From Bacteroidetes bacterium UBA6661 (GTDB lineage: Bacteria > Bacteroidota > Bacteroidia > AKYH767-A > OLB10): DNA of 14,111 nt. Position 1 is the stretch's first letter. Each line of letters begins with the position of its first letter. The notes under the pieces are model-generated. The model was not told the DNA's origin. It saw nothing but the letters and a program-made list of their open reading frames with translations, and did no database searches. A program made the translations under genes and the position numbers. The DNA is taken from contig DKKR01000023.1 in the NCBI GenBank assembly GCA_002455375.1, positions 1 through 14,111 on the forward strand, given 5' to 3'. Below are positions 1-7,856 of the stretch, piece by piece.

Positions 1-70
1 GAAAGACAGGAGCAGATAGAAATTGTTTCTGTTGGCCTTACCTGTACTGTCAGAACCTGTTAAGTGTGAA

Positions 71-78
71 TATCTTTG
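71..78 (+). promoter_or_regulatory. possible Bacteroidota -7 promoter box
   Basis: The octamer TATCTTTG fits the Bacteroidota primary sigma factor -7 consensus TAnnTTTG exactly. It would give a leader of roughly 100 nt ahead of the lipoprotein gene that starts at 189. I do not see a convincing TTG -33 element at the usual 17-23 nt upstream, so this is a motif match only. Confidence 0.25.
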
Positions 79-188
79 TTTAAATCCCTTTTGTTAGCCT
101 ATGCTTAGATGATTTGATGCATCTATATTTGCAATTATTATACTCTTTCAGGAATAACTAACTATTAGAACCACTAAAAATTCATTAA

Positions 189-1055
189 ATGAAAAATTTC
201 CTTAAGTTATCTGTCGTATTTCTATTGATGGCAATGTATGCTTGTAAAGACTACAAGCCCGAAGTAGATAGACTAAATCGTGAACGTGACTCTTTGATTA
301 GCACATCTTTTCTTAAAGACAGCACAATTGATTCATTCCTTGGCGACTTCAACGGAATAGAAGCAAGTTTAGACAGCATCAATCAGATTCATGCTGCTAT
401 TACACTTGATCGCAAACGCGACCCTGAAATGGGCGGCACTGTCAAAGACCGTATCCGTAAGAATATGGAGAGTATAGCTTCACTGCTCGATCAGAACAGT
501 CAGCGTATTGCCGAACTTACAAGAAAACTAAAAAACAGTGGTGTAAAAAGTGCTCAGCTTAATAAAATGATTACTTCACTGAATCTGAAAATTGCCGAAC
601 GTGATTCTATGATCGCAAACTTAAACAATCAACTTGGTGATGCTAAAATTGAAATTACCGGCTTACGCACTAATATCGAAACATTAAACTCAACCATCGG
701 TGAGCGTGATAAAACTATTGAAGAAAAAGTCAATCAGATTAACACTGCATATTATGCAGTAGGAACTTATAAACAATTACGCGACAAAAAAATACTGAAT
801 AAGAAAGGTGGGTTTATCGGTATCGGTAAAACAAAAACGATAAGCCCTGATATTGATAATTCAGCATTCACAAAAGTTGACATCAGACAGTTTGCTTCTG
901 TAGAATTAAATACAAAGAGTGTTAAGATAATGTCTTCACATCCTTCATCAGCTTATACTTATGAAAAAGACAAGAAAAAATATCAATCTTTGAAAATAAC
1001 TAATCCTGATTTGTTCTGGAGTAATTCAAAATATTTAGTAATTGTCACAAAATAA
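189..1055 (+). CDS. Cbp1-like coiled-coil surface lipoprotein
   Basis: A 288-residue protein that is probably a lipidated envelope protein. The N-terminus has a basic start, a hydrophobic stretch and a lipobox ending MYAC, so Cys19 would be the lipidated residue. The residues straight after it, KD, partly resemble the K-(D/E)2 lipoprotein export signal known in Bacteroidota, so surface exposure is plausible. Residues about 85-190 are rich in heptad-like Leu/Ile with charged partners and should form a long coiled coil. The last about 100 residues form a separate domain with a GGFIGIGKTK motif and an ending FWSNSKYLVIV. From memory this arrangement matches the family annotated as Cbp1 collagen-binding adhesin, named after a Capnocytophaga protein. 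Collagen binding is not shown by the sequence and should not be assumed. The gene stands alone and is closed by a hairpin terminator. Confidence 0.8.
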   Translation: MKNFLKLSVVFLLMAMYACKDYKPEVDRLNRERDSLISTSFLKDSTIDSFLGDFNGIEASLDSINQIHAAITLDRKRDPEMGGTVKDRIRKNMESIASLLDQNSQRIAELTRKLKNSGVKSAQLNKMITSLNLKIAERDSMIANLNNQLGDAKIEITGLRTNIETLNSTIGERDKTIEEKVNQINTAYYAVGTYKQLRDKKILNKKGGFIGIGKTKTISPDIDNSAFTKVDIRQFASVELNTKSVKIMSSHPSSAYTYEKDKKKYQSLKITNPDLFWSNSKYLVIVTK

Positions 1056-1076
1056 TTTTAGAGGCTTATAATTAAT

Positions 1077-1107
1077 AAGGTTGATCTCAAGGTCAACCTT
1101 TTTTTTT
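1077..1107 (+). terminator. Rho-independent terminator after the lipoprotein gene
   Basis: An 8-bp perfect stem (AAGGTTGA at 1077-1084 with TCAACCTT at 1093-1100), an 8-nt loop and an uninterrupted run of seven further T residues at 1101-1107. It lies 22 nt after the lipoprotein stop codon and separates that gene from the Nudix gene. Confidence 0.85.
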
Positions 1108-1110
1108 GAC

Positions 1111-1118
1111 TAATTTTG
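1111..1118 (+). promoter_or_regulatory. possible -7 box just before the Nudix gene
   Basis: TAATTTTG matches TAnnTTTG and lies between the upstream terminator and the ATG at 1124. If used, transcription would start at or next to that ATG and give a leaderless or nearly leaderless mRNA. No clear -33 TTG is present at the expected distance because that place is taken by the terminator stem. Confidence 0.25.
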
Positions 1119-1123
1119 AAACG

Positions 1124-1525
1124 ATGAAACCATTTGTAGTACGGGTTTACGGAATTCTGATAAATAAGAATTCAGAAGTGTTGCTTACTCATGAAAAAGA
1201 AGGCGGAATAGAATTTACCAAATTCCCAGGTGGCGGACTTGAGTTTGGTGAAGGTCTGCGCGAATGTTTGGTGCGCGAATTTTTAGAGGAAACCCAACAA
1301 AAGGTAGAGGTTAAAGAGCATTTTTATACAGCGGATTTTTTTATTGAATCGGCTTTCAATCCCGGATTACAACTCATCAGCGTTTATTACAAAGTGTTAT
1401 GCGAGAATTTTATTTTACCTGAAGATGCAAATAATATTCATTTTTTCTGGAAGCCATTGAAAGAACTCAATGGTGAAGTAGTAACATTTCCTGTGGACCG
1501 CATAGTTGAGAAATTACTGATGTGA
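1124..1525 (+). CDS. Nudix hydrolase
   Basis: A 133-residue single-domain Nudix protein expected to hydrolyse a nucleoside diphosphate linked to another group; the substrate cannot be told from sequence. The Nudix box is complete at about residues 30-54: a glycine, five residues, Glu, seven residues, then REFLEE, which supplies the Mg2+-binding glutamates. The Gly usually found after the last Glu pair is replaced by Gln. The reading frame is open back to a TTG at 1106, but that codon lies in the T-run of the preceding terminator, so I choose the ATG at 1124, which gives a normal Nudix N-terminus (MKPFVVRVYGILI). Its stop codon at 1523-1525 directly abuts the stop codon of the convergent nuclease gene, with no intervening base and no visible terminator. 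Confidence 0.88.
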   Translation: MKPFVVRVYGILINKNSEVLLTHEKEGGIEFTKFPGGGLEFGEGLRECLVREFLEETQQKVEVKEHFYTADFFIESAFNPGLQLISVYYKVLCENFILPEDANNIHFFWKPLKELNGEVVTFPVDRIVEKLLM

Positions 1526-4279
1526 TTATCTGTTGCAGATATCCTTGTAAGGGCAATGCTTACATCGTGTGGTGTCTGTTGTCATAGTAAAATCAGACTC
1601 TAATAAAATTTTTCTGATTAATGTAAACAACAATTCTTCAAACATTGAATGATCTGCTATTTGTTCCTGCTTCAGCATTTTTAAGCCATCTTCCATTCGC
1701 CTGAGTGGATAAATTCCTGCATTAACTTTTTCTTTATCGTGAGATTTTAAAAACAACCAGCAATAAAGAAAAAGCTGAAAATTAACCTTGTAGTTTGGAT
1801 TTGTTATTAAATCATCAGGTTTTTTTACATCCTTTACTTCATCACCGCCTGTTTTATAATCTACTATTCTGTATCCATCATAAACTTTATCTATACGATC
1901 AAAAACTCCTTTAATTTTTACATTAATGCCATTGCCAATATCACAAACAACTACTTTTTCTGTTTCTATTTCATGAGGAGAAAAAGTTACACCTTTCAGA
2001 TCAGATGCTATGATACGCTCGATGTATTCGGTGATTATTTTTTCTATGATTACAGTATATCCGGTTCCATGATAATGTTTATCATATTCTTGGGCAATAG
2101 ATGCTTTTACAAATGTTGAAATAGATTTTCTGAGTTGTGCTGCAATGTTTTTATCAAACTCAACATCTATTATCTGAGCATAAATTTTGCTGACTGCATC
2201 GTGCAAAATTTTTCCGAATACTTTATTGTCAATTTCTTCTTCAGTATCATCCGGATTTCTGATTTTTTTAATTTCATTAAAATAATACTTTAGCGAACAA
2301 TAAATAAAATTATTAAGTGAAGAAGCAGAAAATCTTAATTTATTCTCAGCCACCATTGACAGTAAATGTTTTGTCAGATGCTCATCTCTTTTAATTCCGG
2401 GGGAAATGTAATTGTAACGATGAAGCGGTGTGGTAATAATCTGATGATTGACCTGCCAGTTGCTGAACTGTGCTTTCATTTCATAAAACAACTGTAACAG
2501 ATAACGGCTTCTTTCGCCACTGGCAAACTCATTAACTTCTGTGTTGTAAATTAAATCAATTTCTGACGCTCTCTGCATCAATCGCCAGAAATGATAGGCA
2601 GTAATGGCATCTTGCTCTTCGACCAATGGGAGCCCAAAACTCTTTCTGATAGTAAATGGAATAAATGAATGGTGACGATTTGATTTTGGGACAGAGCCTT
2701 CATTGACATTAAGAAAAAATATATTATCAAAATCCAGTGTGCGTGTTTCCAACAACCCCATAATCTGAAGCCCCATAACAGGCTCCCCACTAAATGGAAT
2801 TCTCGTTGTGTCGAGCATTTCCGAAATTAACATCTGCAAAGATGGTTCATCCAGAATTTCAGCATAAGGAGCCACCATTGTACGAAGTTCAAGAAGCTCA
2901 TTTAAAACAAATCCGGCAATTTCTTTTTCATGATGCTTAGATTCCATGGCATCATGAAGCATGGTAAGCAATTGAATATAACGCTCGAAAACGGGAGTGG
3001 TAATCTGTAATTTTAAAAACTGACTGATGTTTTCAGGAAGTTCAATCAATGGAATACTTAAGCCTGCATCATTTATATTGCACATGTTGTGCTTCAATAA
3101 TGAAGCATAAGGATGTGCAAGATAATTTCCTAATGCAGAGGTAGGAACTAACTTCTGCTTAGAAGTGTTAGGAATTTGTTTGAGTAATGCATTTAATGTT
3201 TCGATAAAACGATACAGGTGAGTTTCTTTTAATGGGAACCCCATTGTGATATTAACATGTTCAATATCTTCGGGCAATGATTGCAACATCAAGGGCAGTA
3301 GTTTTTCATCAGGCAAAACAATAGCTGTCTTGTCAGGATTGAACTTTTTCTGAGCAATTAAAGTCTTTAAACGATCAGCCAAAAACTTAAATTGTCCTGT
3401 GATGAGCGGCACACCGGTTACATTAATGTTCTTAGGTACATCTTTGAAATATGTTTCTTTCCATTTAAAGCTATTCTGAGTTAAAACATTTTTTCTGAAG
3501 AAGAGCCCGGCTTCCTGAGTTGTATTATTTGTGTAATATGCATCGGCATCCCAGAATATTTTCCCTTTTCCATTTAGGATAAATTCAAACAGCTTTTGTT
3601 CAGCAGGTGCCAATGCATAAAATCCGGCAATAATAGTCTTACTGCAATCCAGATTTTTCAGAAATATTTCAGGCGACAAAGCTAATTGCTTCATTGCTTT
3701 TCCTGCTGTGGTCTTATTGTTTTTCTCTAATACTTCATTCAGCTCTTTATACAACTTCGGCAATGCATGCCAGGCATATAAAAAATTTTGTTTTAGCGTA
3801 GAAGTTTTATCTGCCATGAACAATTCAAAAAACGGTTTCAACTGTTCTTTAAATTCTTCATCACCCTGAAAAACCGAGTCTATTTCATGATAGGATGTAA
3901 GGTCTGCAAACAGGTCTTTGTAATTAACTAAGTAAAGATCTATTTCATCAAAATCGCTAAGAATCATTTCACCCCATGGTGCAAAGGATGTAAAATCATA
4001 ATCAGGAAAATGTGGTTTATAAACAGCATATAAATCAAGAAGTATTTCTTTCTTTTCAGAGACACGCAGCGGTATGTAATATTCAACAAAATCACTTATT
4101 GATAATACTGAAGGTAATAAAATAGCTTTGTTTAGTTTTTTTGCAAGTTGTAATTTAAAAAGTAAAGCAGCCCTTCTTGTAGGAAATATGACAGTATGGT
4201 CTGCAAAATTATTTCCATCAACTGTTGCAATAAGTTCATCAACAATGCGTGTCAAAAATGAGGCAGTATTGTTACTCAT
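1526..4279 (-). CDS. AddB-like PD-(D/E)XK exonuclease with inactive helicase
   Basis: A 917-residue protein of the AddB type, half of the two-subunit helicase-nuclease that resects double-strand breaks. The N-terminus (VIFPTRRAALLFK) sits where helicases have a Walker A loop but lacks GxGKT, so the helicase half is probably non-hydrolytic, as is usual in Bacteroidota members. The C-terminal nuclease carries His693, a GVFDRID motif with Asp794, and IVDYKTG with Asp807 and Lys809. Cys661 together with Cys906, Cys909 and Cys915 (spacing Cx2Cx5C at the end) forms the Fe-S staple known in AddB nucleases. The frame is open to 4327, but I chose the ATG at 4279 because its sequence (MSNNTASFL) starts a normal domain and overlaps the M16 stop codon by 8 nt, which suggests translational coupling. 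No AddA helicase gene is adjacent. The lack of AddA leaves its partner unknown. Confidence 0.85.
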   Translation of the reverse strand: MSNNTASFLTRIVDELIATVDGNNFADHTVIFPTRRAALLFKLQLAKKLNKAILLPSVLSISDFVEYYIPLRVSEKKEILLDLYAVYKPHFPDYDFTSFAPWGEMILSDFDEIDLYLVNYKDLFADLTSYHEIDSVFQGDEEFKEQLKPFFELFMADKTSTLKQNFLYAWHALPKLYKELNEVLEKNNKTTAGKAMKQLALSPEIFLKNLDCSKTIIAGFYALAPAEQKLFEFILNGKGKIFWDADAYYTNNTTQEAGLFFRKNVLTQNSFKWKETYFKDVPKNINVTGVPLITGQFKFLADRLKTLIAQKKFNPDKTAIVLPDEKLLPLMLQSLPEDIEHVNITMGFPLKETHLYRFIETLNALLKQIPNTSKQKLVPTSALGNYLAHPYASLLKHNMCNINDAGLSIPLIELPENISQFLKLQITTPVFERYIQLLTMLHDAMESKHHEKEIAGFVLNELLELRTMVAPYAEILDEPSLQMLISEMLDTTRIPFSGEPVMGLQIMGLLETRTLDFDNIFFLNVNEGSVPKSNRHHSFIPFTIRKSFGLPLVEEQDAITAYHFWRLMQRASEIDLIYNTEVNEFASGERSRYLLQLFYEMKAQFSNWQVNHQIITTPLHRYNYISPGIKRDEHLTKHLLSMVAENKLRFSASSLNNFIYCSLKYYFNEIKKIRNPDDTEEEIDNKVFGKILHDAVSKIYAQIIDVEFDKNIAAQLRKSISTFVKASIAQEYDKHYHGTGYTVIIEKIITEYIERIIASDLKGVTFSPHEIETEKVVVCDIGNGINVKIKGVFDRIDKVYDGYRIVDYKTGGDEVKDVKKPDDLITNPNYKVNFQLFLYCWLFLKSHDKEKVNAGIYPLRRMEDGLKMLKQEQIADHSMFEELLFTLIRKILLESDFTMTTDTTRCKHCPYKDICNR

Positions 4280-5522
4280 GACTAACGCTTTCATAAAGCA
4301 GGCTACTGTAGCTGCGCGATTTTGCATTCAGATACTTTGCGGCAGCTTCCACCAACTGCGAAGAAGTTACGGCATCAATTTTTTTGTATATGTCTTCTAA
4401 GGTAGTTACTTTCTTAAAATTTAAAAGACTGCGCGCATTAGAGATAACTACATTCGATTTGTTTTCTTTTGCCAAAGCCAATTGACCTTTCAGTTGCTGT
4501 TTGTATTGACTTAATTGTAATGTTCCTATTTTATTGTCAGTAAGCTTTTTCATTTCTGCTACTGCAAGATCAATACTTTTATTCAGGAATTTTTTATCTG
4601 TTGCCAGATAGACATGAAACATGCCTGTATCTGTATAGGAGTTAAACCCTGATTCAATAGCATACGTGTAGCCGTATTTTTCACGAACACCTAAGTTAAG
4701 TTTAGAGTTCATGCCCGGTCCACCAAGAATATTGTTCAAAAGAGAAACAGTCATTCTGTCTGCCTGATAAAGTGAAGGTGCTAATGTCCCCATAATAAAA
4801 TGACATTGCGCATTGTGTTTCTTTACTGCTGTTTTTTCAGCCGTATATTTTTTAAAAGGTTTTGGTTTTTCGCCAACCTTGGCAAGCCTATACTTGCCGA
4901 AATGATGTTCTAATTGTCTGATTACTTTTTCTGCTTTTAATGATGAGGCAACAGAAAGCACCATGTTTGATGGTATGTAGAATTTTCGTGTAAATGCAAT
5001 CAGGTCTTTCTGCTTAAAGTTTCTGACAGAATTTTCTGTTCCTAAGATTGGATTTCCTAATGGATTTTTTTTAAATACGATGCCTTCAAAGTCATCAAAA
5101 ATCTGCTCACCGGGATTATCGAGATATGACCTTATTTCATCACAAACAACTTCTTTTTCTTTTTCAATCTCAAGACTATTAAAGACAGAATTGAAGGTGA
5201 TATCGCTGATAAGTTCAAGTGCACGTTCAAGATGAGGTGTAGTTACAGATGCGTGAATGCATGTTTCTTCCTTGCTGGTAAATGCATTCAGCTCACCACC
5301 TACAACTTCAAGACGATTTAAAATATGAAATGATTTGCGTTTGCGTGTTCCTTTAAACAGCATGTGCTCAATGAAATGTGCTAATCCTTCTTGTTGAATT
5401 TGTTCATTTCTTGTCCCGGCTTTTATGAGTAGTGCACAATGTGAAACTTCTGTGTTGCTTAAAGAAGTAAGAACAAGCTGTAATCCGTTTTTTAGTGCAA
5501 AAGTTTTTGTTGAATGCTCCAT
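4272..5522 (-). CDS. M16 family zinc metallopeptidase
   Basis: A 416-residue pitrilysin/processing-peptidase-like protein. The inverted zinc motif HxxEH is intact at residues 49-53 (HFIEH), and the third zinc ligand is probably Glu129 in the EVVCDEIRSY segment, at the usual distance. The C-terminal half contains the matching inactive-domain signature with GGPGMNSKL and REKYGYTYA, which carries the Arg/Tyr pair conserved in active members. The length fits a single-unit bacterial M16B enzyme with two homologous domains. No signal peptide is visible, so a cytoplasmic role in peptide degradation is the simplest view. It is the first gene of a two-gene unit with the AddB-like nuclease and has its own upstream promoter-like element. 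The functional link between the two genes is unclear. Confidence 0.92.
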   Translation of the reverse strand: MEHSTKTFALKNGLQLVLTSLSNTEVSHCALLIKAGTRNEQIQQEGLAHFIEHMLFKGTRKRKSFHILNRLEVVGGELNAFTSKEETCIHASVTTPHLERALELISDITFNSVFNSLEIEKEKEVVCDEIRSYLDNPGEQIFDDFEGIVFKKNPLGNPILGTENSVRNFKQKDLIAFTRKFYIPSNMVLSVASSLKAEKVIRQLEHHFGKYRLAKVGEKPKPFKKYTAEKTAVKKHNAQCHFIMGTLAPSLYQADRMTVSLLNNILGGPGMNSKLNLGVREKYGYTYAIESGFNSYTDTGMFHVYLATDKKFLNKSIDLAVAEMKKLTDNKIGTLQLSQYKQQLKGQLALAKENKSNVVISNARSLLNFKKVTTLEDIYKKIDAVTSSQLVEAAAKYLNAKSRSYSSLLYESVSHE

Positions 5523-5530
5523 AGTTTCTA

Positions 5531-5560
5531 CAAAAATATGCTTTAGTTGTCAGACAACAA
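5531..5560 (-). promoter_or_regulatory. candidate promoter for the M16-nuclease pair
   Basis: On the minus strand a TATTTTTG box (5538-5531) matches TAnnTTTG. A TTG at 5560-5558 lies 19 nt further upstream, inside the 17-23 nt range known for Bacteroidota promoters. The start point would fall only a few bases before the ATG at 5522. The 83-nt space between the divergent start codons (5522 and 5606) must also serve the plus-strand gene, for which only a weaker box, TATCTTTA at 5574-5581, is seen. Confidence 0.45.
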
Positions 5561-5605
5561 TTGGCTGATTGCATATCTTTACCTGATAAAACAAAAGTAA
5601 CTGTT

Positions 5606-7291
5606 ATGCAGCAGCAAAAGAGCCTGATTATTTTTATTTTATTCATTTTGTGTTTTCTGTTTGCTTCTGATATTAAAGCGCAGCAATATAAGTTTGCCAA
5701 ACGTGTTGGAGGCACACAATTTGAGAATGCTATGGGAATTGCATTGGATAGTATGGGAAATATTATTGTGTCGGGTTATTTTTCAGGAACTGCAGATTTT
5801 GACCCGGGCACAACTAACTACACATTAACAAGCAATGGTGGTAATGATATTTTTCTTGCCAAATATGATAGTGCCGGAAATTTTGTTTGGGCGATTCATG
5901 TTGGTGGGGCAGGAGAGGAGTTTAATTATACAGACCCTGCTGTTGATGAGTATGGTAATATTTACTTATGTGGGGTGTTTAATAGCAATACGGATTTTAA
6001 TCCTAAGGGCAATGCTGTGATAGCAACCAACAGAGGTCAGCAGGATGGCTTTGTTGCAAAGTATGACTCAACAGGATTGTTGCAATGGGTTAGAGGCGTT
6101 GGTGGTGCATTAAACGATGATGTTTACCGTATTGACTATAAGAATTATTTGGTTTTGTTTGCTGGCTCATTTGCAGATTCATCCTATGTTGATGATGGAT
6201 TGACAATTACTCCACTTTATGGCAGCGGAAGTGCAGATGTGGTTTTTGGAAAATTTAATCCGAATGGAAATTTGTTTTGGCTCAATACACTAAAAGGAAA
6301 TGGAGAAGATCATTCCTACAACATCACTGCCGGTATCAATGGCAAAACATATCTTACAGGTACATTTGAAGACACATTGATTTTTGATTCCGGAGGTGTA
6401 AATCCCGATACGCTTTTTGCTGACGGACTTACAGCGTTTACTGCCTCATTCAGTAATTTTGGAAACTACTATTGGTCTTTCCCAATAGAAAATGCCTATC
6501 CGTTTGGATTGAAAGTTGATCATAACGGTGATATTCTGACATGTGGACAGTTTTCAAACTTTGCAGATTTTGATCCTGATGCTGATACAATGACGTTGAT
6601 TGCACAAGGTAGCTTTGATGGTTATTTTGCAAAATATACCAATGGCGGTAATTATGTTTTTGCTAAAAGAATTGGTGGAAATGGTTCTGATATTTGTTAT
6701 ACCATTGCCGAACTTTCAAATAGCTCAATATTGGTGAGTGGATATTTTTTTAACACTGCCGACTTTGATCCGGATGTAACCGTAGCATCATTGAATAGTA
6801 ATGGTTTTGCTGATATCTATCTTGCACATTATGACTCTCTGGGAAATTATCTTTCTGCTTTTGGATGTGGCAGCCCTGCCTTTGAATTCTGCCGCAACAT
6901 GACCTGTAACAGCATTGACGAAGTGTTTTTATGTGGTGGCTTTGAACAGGTTGTTGACTTTAATCCTGCACCTGCAATTAACACCTTGGTGAGTGCCGGC
7001 TCACGCGATGGTTACTTTGTTAAATATGCGTTTCCAACAACATCTGTGCATAATATGAGTTCAGCTGATTTGTTGATATATCCTAACCCTTTCGTTAATC
7101 AGATAAATATTTCAGACAACTTTAAACAAACTCAATTAATTTTAACTGATGTGTTGGGTAATATAATTTACAAAGCGATAATTAGCGCGCAGACAAAAAT
7201 AAATACAGAACTATTGAGCCCGGGAATTTATTTTCTGACCATTGCTTCAGGAGAGAATGTGAGCACAAGAAAACTGTTAAAGGTTAAGTGA
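5606..7291 (+). CDS. secreted seven-repeat beta-propeller protein with T9SS tail
   Basis: A 561-residue exported protein. Residues 1-25 form a signal peptide (MQQQK, a long hydrophobic stretch, then DIKA before QQ). Seven repeats of about 64 residues begin near residues 51, 117, 180, 246, 308, 373 and 439. Each starts with a pattern like GNIIVSGYF, several continue with a (A/T/V)DF(D/N)P motif, and most end in a (F/A)KYDSxGN segment and a GG. They resemble SBBP-type propeller repeats. The last repeat lacks its final strand, while the segment right after the signal peptide (KFAKRVGG) supplies an equivalent one, as in circular closure of a propeller. Residues about 488-561 are a type A T9SS sorting domain: YPNPF, later LSPGIYFL, and a basic end. 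The frame opens at a TTG at 5561, but the ATG at 5606 directly starts the signal peptide. The ligand and role are unknown. Confidence 0.87.
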   Translation: MQQQKSLIIFILFILCFLFASDIKAQQYKFAKRVGGTQFENAMGIALDSMGNIIVSGYFSGTADFDPGTTNYTLTSNGGNDIFLAKYDSAGNFVWAIHVGGAGEEFNYTDPAVDEYGNIYLCGVFNSNTDFNPKGNAVIATNRGQQDGFVAKYDSTGLLQWVRGVGGALNDDVYRIDYKNYLVLFAGSFADSSYVDDGLTITPLYGSGSADVVFGKFNPNGNLFWLNTLKGNGEDHSYNITAGINGKTYLTGTFEDTLIFDSGGVNPDTLFADGLTAFTASFSNFGNYYWSFPIENAYPFGLKVDHNGDILTCGQFSNFADFDPDADTMTLIAQGSFDGYFAKYTNGGNYVFAKRIGGNGSDICYTIAELSNSSILVSGYFFNTADFDPDVTVASLNSNGFADIYLAHYDSLGNYLSAFGCGSPAFEFCRNMTCNSIDEVFLCGGFEQVVDFNPAPAINTLVSAGSRDGYFVKYAFPTTSVHNMSSADLLIYPNPFVNQINISDNFKQTQLILTDVLGNIIYKAIISAQTKINTELLSPGIYFLTIASGENVSTRKLLKVK

Positions 7292-7307
7292 TTTTATCTT
7301 TCACTTA

Positions 7308-7798
7308 TCCATGACGATTTTCAATATGAAGTTGTCTTAAAATGTAAACAAATGCTTGTGTGATAATTTTAGTAATAATATTTTAAGAGAAATTGGCTTT
7401 TTCACAGCCTGACGGGCGGGATTTGTGCAGTGGGGGATTTTTAGCACTGAACTTTAATAGAATAACTACCGTTGAATTTAGCACAAATGTTTCATAGTAG
7501 CACTTCTGCCGCCATTTTGACAAACTGCTTGTTATAGCCAGTGGTTCTTGTCGTCCGCCCCAGTAAACCATAGTCATTGTTGAGTTTTGTTGTCGTTGTC
7601 GGGTTGGTTTACGTGTCGGGTGTTTTAATTTTTTTTGAAGCGTTGGATAAAATATTTTGAACTGCGAAGCAATCACGAACTCCACTAAAAATAAATATGC
7701 TGTGAGTAAATTCTTCTTGGGTGGGTAGGCGCACTCTTTTGCAAGCTTTGGTTTGTGGGCTGGCTTGTAAATGTTTCTTTGTCCATAGTTTTATTTTT
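7308..7798. other. about 490-bp region without a convincing gene
   Basis: No reading frame here looks like a real protein. The longest, 7383-7685 on the minus strand, has no recognisable domain and an amino-acid make-up typical of chance translation. The stretch contains locally G/C-rich patches (for example around 7411-7440 and 7551-7620) within AT-rich sequence, plus one inverted repeat listed separately. It lies between the propeller gene and the hsdS 3'-end duplicate. It may be decayed accessory DNA or a dispersed non-coding repeat. Confidence 0.5.
7421..7488. repeat. inverted repeat ATTTGTGC / GCACAAAT
   Basis: Perfect 8-bp arms at 7421-7428 and 7481-7488 are 52 nt apart. Inside lies a smaller pair, CAGTG/CACTG. 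The outer arms are followed on the right by a GCCGCC run and preceded on the left by GGCGGG, which could extend pairing with bulges. It may be a folded non-coding element or the end of a repeat; chance cannot be excluded. Confidence 0.35.
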
Positions 7799-7831
7799 TT
7801 ACCTCAGCTTCGCTTGCCCGTTCATCAGCAA
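7799..7831 (-). repeat. duplicate of the hsdS 3' end
   Basis: Read on the minus strand this encodes LLMNGQAKLR followed by a TAA stop (7801-7799). The intact hsdS ends LLMNGQVKLV. Positions 7805-7831 match 8395-8421 in the real hsdS at 24 of 27 bases. Two of the three differences are silent and the third changes Val to Ala. The frame is closed by a TGA shortly upstream, so it is a fragment and not a gene. It lies 2 nt from the left end of the GxxExxY element, so it is either a target-site duplication or the remnant of a second hsdS. Confidence 0.8.
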
Positions 7832-7856
7832 ATGTCTGAACCATGATTTTTTTGAT

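Noticed and set aside
1..63. Open frame from the window edge ending at a TAA (61-63), possibly the end of an upstream gene
   Set aside because: Only 20 codons, with no recognisable motif and two other frames similarly possible, so it cannot be supported as coding.
7285..7307. Hairpin TAAGTGA / TCACTTA at the end of the propeller gene
   Set aside because: A 7-bp AT-rich stem overlapping the stop codon with no T-run afterwards; too weak to call a terminator.
7383..7685. A 100-codon open frame on the minus strand in the intergenic block
   Set aside because: No domain, signal or neighbour support; it begins far from any promoter-like motif and crosses the inverted repeat. Its composition looks like translated non-coding sequence.
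7685..7786. A 33-codon minus-strand frame starting ATG at 7786 (MDKETFTSQPTNQ)
   Set aside because: Too short and without any recognisable feature; it lies downstream of the hsdS fragment in the non-coding block.
7308..7833. CRISPR array or integron cassette site
   Set aside because: No regularly spaced repeats of 25-40 bp with unique spacers exist, and no paired RYYYAAC/GTTRRRY cores could be matched around the inverted repeat.
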